64,000 nucleotides of DNA from Metapseudomonas resinovorans DSM 21078 (GTDB lineage: Bacteria; Pseudomonadota; Gammaproteobacteria; Pseudomonadales; Pseudomonadaceae): positions 434,001 through 498,000 of the forward strand of contig NZ_AUIE01000001.1 in NCBI RefSeq assembly GCF_000423545.1, given 5' to 3'. Positions within the stretch are counted from its first letter, which is position 1. Each line of letters starts with the position of its first letter. The notes under the pieces were generated by a model. It saw only the letters and a program-made list of their open reading frames with translations, did not search any database and had not been told where the DNA came from. Both the position numbers and the translations under genes were made by a program. This document shows positions 26,231 to 36,800 of the stretch, piece after piece.

Positions 26231-26734
26231 ATGCCAGCCACGGAACTGAACCTGCGCCCCAGAACGGATGCCGACATGGCGTTCCTGCAGGAGCTATACG
26301 CGACCACCCGCGCCCTTGAGATGAGCCAGGCCCCTTGGGACCAAACGGCCATCGACGCCTTCCTCACCCAGCAGTTCAACGCCCAGCACGACTACTACCA
26401 GGCGCACTATCCAGACGCCGAGTACTGCGTGATTGAACACGGTGGTTCGCCCATCGGCCGCCTCTACGTCTTCCGAGGCACTGAACAAATCAACCTGATG
26501 GACATCGCCCTGCTGCCGCACTGGCAACGCCGGGGTATCGGTACCCATTACCTGAGCCTTCTGGCCGCCGAAGCCGACTCGACGGGAAAGGCTATGCGCC
26601 TGTTCGTCGAGGCCGACAACCCGGCGAGGCGCCTCTACAGTCGCTTCGGTTTCGTCGTTACCGGCAACAATCAGATCTACCTGCAGATGCATCGCGGCGC
26701 GCAAGCGGCCAGCGCGCTTGGAGTCCCCGCATGA
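26231..26734 (+). CDS. GNAT-family N-acetyltransferase
   Basis: A 167-residue protein starting at ATG 26231 (MPATELNLRPRTDAD). The GNAT core is visible: DIALLPHWQRRGIGTHYLSLL holds the R/Q-x-x-G-x-G/A acetyl-CoA loop, and LFVEADNPARRLYSRFGFVV is the C-terminal strand and helix. Its stop overlaps the start of the next gene (ATGA). The substrate is unknown; it opens the three-gene cassette preceding the giant protein, so it may acetylate one of those proteins. Confidence 0.8.
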   Translation: MPATELNLRPRTDADMAFLQELYATTRALEMSQAPWDQTAIDAFLTQQFNAQHDYYQAHYPDAEYCVIEHGGSPIGRLYVFRGTEQINLMDIALLPHWQRRGIGTHYLSLLAAEADSTGKAMRLFVEADNPARRLYSRFGFVVTGNNQIYLQMHRGAQAASALGVPA

Positions 26735-27048
26735 GCCTCGTTCCCTCCCGAACGGATCTGGAGCAGCAGCTCCATCAGCCCTGGCACCTGAGCTGGGAGG
26801 GCAGCGAAGGGCTCGCCGTGACCCTGGCAGAGGTGTTTTCCGGCACGCCCATGAATGGCCGTTATGAATGCTACAGCGCGACTTTCGCGCAGCCTGCCGG
26901 CGTTCAATTGCCCCAGCACACCTACCTGTTGGGCAGCCCTGCCGGCCAGCAATGGCACGTGCTGTTGAGCCCCATCGGTCCGGATGCAGATGGCAAACAT
27001 CACCTGCTCGAAGCCGTGTTCCACCTTGAACGGCCCACAGAAGGCTGA
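26731..27048 (+). CDS. Small protein similar to DUF6916
   Basis: A 105-residue acidic cytoplasmic-looking protein. It starts by ATGA overlap with the GNAT gene. The pattern LSWEGSEGLAVTLAEVFSG...YSATFAQPAGVQLPQHTYLL...WHVLLSPIGPDADGKHHLLEAVFH fits the small family that accompanies phage-tail-collar-domain genes in many bacteria. I am fairly sure of the family, but no function is known. It lacks membrane segments and cysteines. Confidence 0.55.
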   Translation: MSLVPSRTDLEQQLHQPWHLSWEGSEGLAVTLAEVFSGTPMNGRYECYSATFAQPAGVQLPQHTYLLGSPAGQQWHVLLSPIGPDADGKHHLLEAVFHLERPTEG

Positions 27049-27100
27049 ACCTCCCTAAACCAGAAGCAAGCGCCGCAAGTCGGCACATAAGGAGCTAGCA

Positions 27101-27682
27101 ATGAGCGAACCATTCCTGGGCGAAATCAAGATGTTCGGCGGCAACTTCGCGCCGCGCGGATTCGCGCTCTGCCAAGGCCAGATATTGTCTATCGCGCAGA
27201 ACACCGCGCTGTTTTCGATTCTCGGCACTACATACGGCGGTAACGGCCAGACCACCTTCGCCCTGCCGAACTTGAGCGGTCGTGTCCCGGTCGGGACCGG
27301 TACAGGCCTCGGCCTGAGCCCCATCGACTTGGGTGAAGTGGGCGGTACCGAGAGCGTTACCCTCGTGAGCAGCAACATTCCGCCGATCGTTTCCGCCGTC
27401 ACCGCGACCGCTTCCGTCGCTGTACCTGTGAACACCACCGAGGGCAGCGGTCTGACGCCATCCAATACCAGCGTCCTGTCTACTCCCGTGGACTCCGTAT
27501 CGGGTGCCGAGGTGAAGCTGTACAGCCCAGGTCCCGGCACCGCGACGCTGCAGCCGTTCAACGTCAATGTCAGCGGAACCGCGACTTACAACAACGGTCC
27601 CGTTCCGACGGCTATTCGCAACCCCTTCCTGGGCCTGAGCTTCATCATCGCCCTGGAGGGGATCTTCCCGTCCCGCAACTAA
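27101..27682 (+). CDS. Phage tail collar domain (microcystin-dependent protein-like) protein
   Basis: A 193-residue protein; the start follows AAGGAGCTAGCA. MSEPFLGEIKMFGGNFAPRGFALCQGQ is the typical start of tail collar (MdpB-like) proteins, with TTFALPNLSGRVPVGTGTG as the collar-domain signature. The C-terminal half is a beta-rich Ser/Thr/Asn stretch ending in NPFLGLSFIIALEGIFPSRN. Such genes sit in chromosomes away from prophages, and their role is unclear; their fold resembles trimeric receptor-binding tips. It lies 149 bases before the giant adhesin gene and may be a surface partner. Confidence 0.85.
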   Translation: MSEPFLGEIKMFGGNFAPRGFALCQGQILSIAQNTALFSILGTTYGGNGQTTFALPNLSGRVPVGTGTGLGLSPIDLGEVGGTESVTLVSSNIPPIVSAVTATASVAVPVNTTEGSGLTPSNTSVLSTPVDSVSGAEVKLYSPGPGTATLQPFNVNVSGTATYNNGPVPTAIRNPFLGLSFIIALEGIFPSRN

Positions 27683-27831
27683 GGATTCGGGAAGTTGAAC
27701 GGGGCTCTGGGCTGATGCTGAAAGGTAGCGCCAGTCCTAGGGCCTCTTTTGGTATCCACGCATTGACTCGCATGCGATCACAGCACTGCTGACGCACCAC
27801 GAAGTCCCTGCACCACTCGATCGAGGTCATC

Positions 27832-30800
27832 ATGGCATTCTGGAAACGCGACAAGACTGGCAGCCAACCATCCAGTTTTGCGAACAGGGCCAGCCTGATC
27901 CAGGCGCTCGAACCACGCATGATGTTCGACGCCTCGGTTCCCGTGGTAGCCGATCAGGGCGCGCAAGCCGTGGAGGCCGCTAGCGTGAAGGACACCGCGT
28001 CCAGCCATGACGCGGCGACTCTCGAGACGACAGCGACGGCGGAATCCTCCTCGCCAAGTTCGCGCCATGAAGTGGTGTTCGTTGACGGCAATGTCGCGGA
28101 CCTCCAGCAACTGACCAACCAGCTGGCTGGCAAGGAAGTGGTGGTGCTGGACCCGTCCAGGGACGGTCTGCAGCAGATGGCCGACTACCTCAAGGGACGC
28201 AGTGAGATCGATGCCATCCATCTGATCTCCCACGGCGGCGAGGGCAGCATCCAGGCTGGTTCGAGCCGTCTGACGCTCGACAATATCGATAGCGCCCAGG
28301 CTAAGTTGGAAAGCATCGGTGCCAGCCTTTCCGTCGACGGTGATCTGCTGATCTACGGCTGCGACGTGGGCAAAGGCCAGGGTGGATCAGCCTTGCTGGC
28401 TAAAGTCGCCGATTACACTGATGCCGATGTGTCGGCTTCTACCGACTGGAGCGGCGATGCCAGCAAGGGGGCGGACTGGGTGCTTGAAGCCAGCACCGGC
28501 AGCATCGAGACTGCCTCGGTACTGGACGGCGTCAGCTATGACCATGTGCTGAATACCTTGAACGCGGGAGACATTGTCGTCCTGGGGTGGAGTGCGCTGA
28601 ATGACACCATCACGTTTGCCACGCTAGTCGATATCCCCGCGGGTACCCAGATCAAGATCAGTGACCGGGGCTGGGACCAGAGCACCGGCGCATTCGTCAA
28701 CAACTCGACAGGCGATGGTGTGGTGGTATGGACCACCAGCAGCACTGTCAGTGCTGGAAGTGTTTTCAATCTATACCTCGGAGGTTCTGACGCACCGACG
28801 ACCCTGACCAATGTCACGGCTGCGGCGGACCTCTCCTCGGATATCACGAAGACTGGATACACTGTCGCTGACCCAATTCTCATCAATGGCGATGGCGTAT
28901 TCATCTATCAAGACTTCGACGCGAACCCGTATTTCATCTTCGGGATGAACAACTCCGCCGGAACGCTTGATGCGAACAACTGGAATACGTCCATTGCGAT
29001 ATTGCTTCGAGACTCCATGTTGCCCGATGGCACTGGCAGCCAGAATGCCCTGACCAACGGGGCCAACGCAGTCGGCTTGCCGGGTGGAGCGTTGGACAAC
29101 ATCCAGTACACCGGTCCGACCGGTGCAGCTGACCGCGCCACCTGGCTCGCTCGCGTCACCAATGCGGCGAACTGGGCTGGAGACAATACCGGCGTGGCGA
29201 CCACCTCGGTCGGCAGCTCGGTAACACTCGGTGCGGTACCGGCGCTGGTCTCAGCCACATTCGGCGACTCGACGCTTTCGGCGGGGGAGACTACCCAGGT
29301 CACCTTTGTGTTCAACACTGGCGTCATCGGCTTCACCACCGCAGACATTACCGCTCCCAACGGCGTCGTGAGCGGGCTGGGCTCTACTGATGGTGGCGTC
29401 ACTTGGACCGGCACCTTCACGCCGAGCGCCGGTGTCTCCGATCCAACCAATGCGATCACCGTGAACCTGGCTGGCGTCCTTTCCGTTGCGGGCAGCTTGC
29501 CGGGTAGCGGCACGGCAGACTCCGCCAACTACGTTGTCGATACCGTATTGCCTACGGTTACTTCCGTCACCTCGTCCACGGTGAACGGCACCTACAAGAC
29601 TGGCGATGTCATCTCGATTCAGGTGAGCTTCAACGAGGCGGTTACGGTGACCGGCACTCCCCAGCTCACCCTGGAAACTGGCGCCATCGATCGGGTCATC
29701 AACTACAGCAGCGGTTCCGGGTCCAACACCCTGACCTTCAACTACACGGTACAGGCGGGAGAAACCAACGCCGACCTGGACTATCTCAGCACCGGCGCCC
29801 TGGCCCTCAACGGCGGCACCATTCGTGATGCCGCCACCAACAATGCCACCCTGACCCTGGCGTCACCGGGCGCTGCCGGCTCGCTGGGCGCCAACAAGAA
29901 CATCGTGATCGACTCGGCGCCGAGCATCGGCAACGTCAACGGTGAAAGCGTCGACTGGGCAGGAGTCGGCAATACCGTCACGCTGGATTCGGACAACAAC
30001 GCTGTCATCAGCGATACCGAGAAGGGCGCGCTCAACGGCGGCAACGGCAACTGGGCGGGCGCAAGCCTGACCGTGCAGCGCTCGGGTACAGCCGTTACTA
30101 CGGATACCTTTGGTTTCAACACTTCGGGTGCGCTGTTCACCGTCAGCGGCAGCGACCTGCAGTCCGGCGGCCAGACCTTCGCCACCTTCACCTCCGCTGG
30201 CGGCGTGCTGACAATCACCTTCACCAGCAGCGGCACTACTGCCACGACCGCTCTGATCAATGATGTGGCACAGCGCGTCACCTACCGAAGCGATACACCG
30301 GCTGGCGACGCCATCATCCAGTTCACCCTGAGCGATGGCACCTCCACCGCCACGGCCGATGTCACGGTCACCAGCGACACCATCTACGTCACCAACACCA
30401 GTGATACCGCCACCATCGGCGCCAGCGATGGCGTGGGCCTGCGTGAGGCGGTAGCCATCGCGGCGGCTGATGCAACGGGTACGCAGACCATCATTCTCGG
30501 CAGCGGCGTGGCGGGCCAGACCATCACGCTTGGCAGCGGCCTGAGCCTGGGCGAGAGCCTGAGCTTCAATGGCGATTCGGCTACCGGCCTGATCATCACT
30601 GGCAGCACCATCACCCTGGGCGGCGGCACCACCACAGGTTTCACCAACGCCAGTGGCAGCGTCAGCTTCAACAGCACCCTGGCGGGGACCGGCGCGCTGG
30701 CCAAGTCCGGCGCGGGTACGTTGACGCTTGGCTCCACCAGCAACAACGGTGGCTGGTCCGGCGCCATGTCGGTAACCGGCGGTACCCTCAATGCCGATAC

Positions 30801-33800
30801 AGGCTCGCGCTTGTCGAGTGGGAACCTGACCCTGGATGGCGGCACCCTGGCCATGACCGTGACGGGAGCGGCAGGGACGACCACCACCGTCGCCAACGCG
30901 GTCACCTTGGGAGCGGGCGGCGGCACCATCAGCGTCGGCGGTGACTTCGGCACCAATATCGCCGACTTCAGCGGCGTGATTTCCGGTTCCGGTAGCTTGA
31001 CCAAAGCCGCGACGGCCACTCTGCAGCTCAGCGGCAGCAACAACTACGCCGGGACGACCACGGTCAATGCGGGCACTCTGTCTATCAGTGGCGATGGCAA
31101 TCTGGGAAGCGGCGTCGTCGTCCTGAACAACATCGCCACGCTAGCGGTCACGGCCCCCACTACCATCGACAACGCCATCACTCTCAATGGCTTCGCCACC
31201 GTCCGCAACAGCGGAGCGGTAACGCTGGCTGGCGCCATCAGCGGTGGCGGCAACTTGGACAAATTCGGTGGCGGTACGCTGACTTTGACGGGAACCAACA
31301 GCTACCTGGGCTCCACAACAGTGAGTCTGGGCACCCTGAGTATTGCCGGTGATGCCAACCTGGGCAGTGGTGTGGTGAGCCTACACAGCGGCGGGGCGCT
31401 GACGGTGACCGGTGCGACCACCATCGATAACGACATTGTCCTGGGGGACAATATCTCGCTGACCAACACCAACGCGGTCACCCTGTCGGGCGTGATCAGC
31501 GGCGGCAGCAACTTCAGCAAGTTCGGGGCGGGCACCCTTACGCTCAGTGGCACAAACACTTACACCGGCACCACCAGTGTGAGAGTCGGCACCCTGAGCA
31601 TTACCGGTGACCAGAACCTGGGTAGCGGCGCCGTGAGCTTGTTCAGCGGGACCACCCTGAGCATCACGGGCAACACCACGATCGACAACGCTATCGATCT
31701 GAGCGGCACCGCCAGTCTGGCCACCAGTGCGGCGGCCACCCTCTCCGGCGTCATCAGCGGCTCGGGCGGCCTGACCAAGACGGGCACCGGTACACTGACG
31801 CTGTCGGGAACCAATAACTACACCGGTGCCACGACGGTGTCGGCAGGCACGCTCGCCGTGAATGGCAGCACCACCAGCGCCACCACCGTAGCCAGCGGCG
31901 GAACCCTCGCCGGCAGTGGCACCCTGGGCGGTGCCGTGACCATCCAGAGCGGCGGCATTCTGTCTCCCGGCAATTCCGGCGCAGGCGCGCTGACCATCAA
32001 CGGCAACCTGGGCATGGCCACCGGCAGCACCTTGGCAGTGGATATCAACGGCACCACTGCCGGTACCGGCTTCGATCAGCTGGTGGTCACTGGCACGGTG
32101 GACGTTTCCGGCGCGACCTTGGCTGTCAATCACGGCTATGCACCGGGCAACGGCGACACCTACACCATCATCTCCAACGATGCCGCCGATGCCGTCACCG
32201 GTACCTTCAGCGGTCTGGCCGAGGGTGCTACCACCACCGCAGGTGGCAACAGCACGGTACTGACCGCCAGCTACATCGGCGGCACCGGTAACGACTTCAC
32301 CCTGACCGCGCCGATCAACGCAGCGCCTGTTGTCGGCAGCCTCAACGGCGACAGCATCACCTTCACCCAGGGCAGCGGCACCGTTCTGCTCGACGGCGGC
32401 AGCAACGCCACCGTCATCGACTCCGATTCGCCCGATTTCGACGGCGGCAACGTGACCGTGTCCATCGTCACTAATGGCGTAGCCGGCGAGGATGTGCTCG
32501 GCATTCGCAACCAGGGCACCGGCGCGGGGCAGATCGGCGTCTCCGGAAGCAACGTGACGTACCAAGGCACCATCATCGGCAGCTTCACCGGTGGCAGCGC
32601 CGGGGCCGATCTGGTCATCAGCCTGAACAGCTCGGCCGATGCAGTGGCCGTCCAGGCGTTGATTCGCAATCTCGGCTACAACAACACCAACGCCACCAAC
32701 GGCATCGGCCAGGCGGATCGCACGGTCCGCATCACCGTCAATGACGGCGATGGCGCCACGTCCAGCAATGCCGATGTAACAGTCGCGGTGGTCGAGACCG
32801 TAGCGCCGGCTACCGTCAGCATCGTGGTTGCCGACACAGCACTGAGCGCTGGCGAAACCAGCACCGTCACCCTCTCCTTCAGCGAGGCGGTGACGGGCCT
32901 CACCACCGCCGACTTCACCGTGGCCAACGGCGTACTCAGCAACCTCAGCACCTCGGACGGCGGCATCACCTGGACCGCCACCCTGACGCCGGATAGCAAT
33001 GTCCAAGACGCCGCCAACCTGATCACCCTGAACAACACCGGCTACACCGACCTGGCCGGCAATGCCGGTGTCGGCACCACCGATTCCAACAACTACGCCA
33101 TCGACACCCAGCGCCCAACAGCCACCATCGTGGTGGCTGACACCGCATTGAAGGCCGGCGAAACCAGCACCGTCACCATCACCTTCAGCGAAGCGGTGAA
33201 CGGCCTCACCACCGCCGACTTCACTGTCGCCAATGGCACGCTCAGCAGCCTGAGCTCGTCCAATGGCGGCATCACCTGGACCGCCACCCTGACGCCGGAT
33301 ACTGATGTCCAGGACGCCGGCAACCTGATCACTCTGGACAACACCGGCTACATCGACCAGGCCGGCAACACGGGTTCCGGCACCACCAATTCCAACAACT
33401 ACGCCATTGATACCCAGCGTCCCAACGCCACCCTAGTCGTGGCCGATACCTCGCTGATTGTGGGCGAAACCACCACGGTCACCATCACCTTCAACGAAGC
33501 GGTGACGGGGCTGGACCTGGCCGATTTCACCGTCGCCAATGGCAGCCTGAGCAACCTTTCGAGCACGGATGGCGGCACCACCTGGACGGCCACCCTGACA
33601 CCGAGCGCCAGCGTCGAAGACAGCGGCAATCTCATCAGCCTGGACAACACCGGTGTGATCGACGCCGCTGGCAATACCGGCATCGGCAGCACCGACTCCA
33701 ACAACTATGCCGTCGATACCCAGGCTCCGTTGAACGCAGTGCCGGGCGCGCAGGTCACCAACACCGTGACTCCAATCGTGTTCAGCAGTGGTAACGGCAA

Positions 33801-36800
33801 TGCCCTGACCGTGACCGAGGGTGGCAACCTGACCACCGTTGTCTCGGTGGCCAGCGGCACCCTCAGTGCCACCGCCGGTGGCGGCGCGATCATCAGCAAC
33901 AATGGCACCGGCAGCGTGACCATCAGTGGCACGGCAGCAGAGATCAACGCCGCGCTGGAAGGGCTGGTCTACACCCCGGCAGCGGCCGGTGGTACCAGCA
34001 TCAGCATCCAGTCCACCGATGCCGCCGGCAACATCGACAGCGACAGCGTCGCCGTGACCGTGAACAACAGCACCCTGCTGGTGACGTCCAACCTGGATTC
34101 CGGTGACGACCAGACTGTGTCCAGCAACATGGCGGCCGATCAGGCTGACGGCGGTGGCCTGAGCATTCGCGAAGCGCTGTTCTGGGCGCGCGGGGGCGAC
34201 ACCATCACCTTCGACCTGAACGGCGCGCTGGCCGGCAACCAAGGCGGCACTATCGTCCTTGGCGGCAGCCAGCTCGACATCAACTACAGCAACCTGCGCC
34301 TGGACGGTGACCTGAACGATGACGGCGTCGCCGACGTGACCCTCTCTGCCAACGGCGCCAGTCGGGTGATGCAAGTCGGCAACAGCCTCGCCGGCGTCGA
34401 GATTTCCGGCCTGGTGCTGACACAGGGCAATACGGGCGGGGGAGGCGCTGGTCTCAGTATCGGCTTCGGCTCCAGCGTGACCCTTCGGGATTCGGTCGTC
34501 AGCAACAGCGCGGATAGTGGTCTCGGCGGTGGCGGCATTTATGGGAGTGGCGCGAACCTGACGATGGTCAACAGCACCGTCAGCGGCAATACCAGCAATA
34601 CGTTCGGCGGCGGTATTCGTGTGGTGGGGTCTGGCGGCACGCTGACGATGCTCAACAGCACCGTCACCGGCAATACCACCACCGGCGCTAGCGCTCACGG
34701 CGGCGGCCTCCAGTTCGGCGGTACCGGCGGTTTGACGATCATCAACAGCACCTTCAGCGGCAACGCCGTCCTTGGCGCCGGCTCGCTGGGGGGCGGTATC
34801 CGTGTCACCAGCGGTACGTCCTTCATCTACAACACCACAGTGGTCGGCAACGCCGCGTCCGGCAGCGGTGGCGGTATTCACGCCAATGGCACCGACACGC
34901 TGGTCAACACCGTGGTCGCCGGCAACACCTCCGGTGCCGGCGCCGCCGCGGCAGTAGGCGGTTCGCCGCTGGCTACGGGCGGTATCGCAGACGACGTGGC
35001 CTCGACAGTCGAGACCGCCACCAACAGCTATTTCGGCAGCAACGTCGGTATCACCACTGCCAGCGGTGTGCTTAACAACCAGGGCACCGCCAACCTGCTG
35101 CTGGGCAATCTGGCCAATAACGGCGGATCGGTGCAGACCCACAAGCCCCAGGCAGGCAGTGCATTGCTCGACGCTGGCAGCAATGCCGGCCTGCCGCTCG
35201 ACACCTATGACCTGGATGACGATGGCAATACCACCGAGGTGCTGCCGATCGACGCCATAGGCAACGTGCGGGCCACCGGCAGCGCCGTCGATATCGGTGC
35301 AGTGGAAGCCAATGCACCGCCGGTGCTGGGCAACGTCAATGGTGGTGGCAGCTACACCGAGGGTGGTGCGGCCATCGTGATCGATGCCGATGCCCGCGTG
35401 TCCGATGCGGACCTGGACCTGCTCAACGGTGGCAGCGGCAACTACGACGGCGCCTCCCTGGTCGTGGTGCGCAATGGCGGCGCCAATGCCAGCGACCTGT
35501 TCGGCTTCCTCGATGGCAACGGCATCACCCTGGTGGGCAGCAGCCTGGTCAAAAACGGCCAGGTGATCGGCAGCTTCGACACCAGCACGAGCGGCCAACT
35601 GACCCTGACCTTCACCGACGCCAACGGCCAGATTCCGACCACGGCGGACGTGAACCACATCCTCCAGCAACTGACCTATGCCAACAGCTCCAACGACCCG
35701 GTCGCCAGCGTCGCCCTGAGCTGGACCTTCGCCGATGAGCTGGGCGCCACTGCTTTCGGCAGTACGCTGGTCAACCTGGTGGCGGTGAACAACGCACCAA
35801 CCGCCACCGCCACCGGTGGCAACCCCACCTATACCGAGAATGGCGCCGCCGTCGATCTGTTCAGCGGCATCAGCATCGGCACGGTCGAAGCGGGCCAGAG
35901 CATCACCGGCCTGACCCTGACCGTCAGCAACCTCGCCAACGGCGCCAGCGAGATCCTGAGCATCGACGGTACCGACGTCCTTCTGGTCAATGGCGCCAGT
36001 GGCACTACTGCCAGTAATGGCATCGGCTACAGCGTCAGCCTGGTGGGCGGCACCGCCACCATCACCCTGACCCATGCCGGTCTGAGCACTGCAAGTGCCC
36101 AAGGCGTGATCGATGGCATGACCTATCGCAACAGCAGCGAAGCGCCTGCTGCCGGTAGCCGCGTGGTCACCCTGACCAGCATTCGTGACAGCGGCGGCAC
36201 CAGCAATGGCGGGGTGGACACTAGCAGCCTCGCGATTGCGGCCACCGTGAATGTGGTAGCGGTCAACGATGCACCGGTCATCACTGCCCCGGGTTCCATT
36301 GGCGTCACCGAAGATCTTGCCCAGGCCCTGACCGGCATTTCCTTCAGCGACGTGGATGCCAGCACTGGCAGCGTCACCGTGACCTTCAGCGTGGCCAGCG
36401 GCAGCCTGGGCGCCATCAGCGGCAGCGGCAGCGGCGTGACCGTGGCCGGTTCCGGCACCGGTACCCTGACCCTCGTGGGCAGCATCAGCGATATCAATGC
36501 CTTCATCGCCGCCAATGGCGTGAGCTTCACCGCCGCAGCCAATGCCACGGCCAACGTGACCCTGACCATCGGCATCGACGATGGCGGCAATACGGGTACC
36601 GATCCAGGCAACTCCGGCACCGGCACCTCGGAAGCCAGCAGCACCACCGTCACCCTGGCGGTAAGTGCGGTGAACGATGCACCGGTCAACAGCCTGCCGG
36701 TGGGGCAGGGCGTCAACCAGGATGCGAACCTGGTGTTCAGCGCGGGTAATGGCAACCTGATCAGCATCAGCGATGTGGACGTCGGAGGTGGCACCCTGCA

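Noticed and set aside
27101-27682. Prophage, from the tail-collar gene
   Set aside because: No other phage structural, lysis or replication gene is nearby; such collar-domain genes are found in chromosomes outside prophages.
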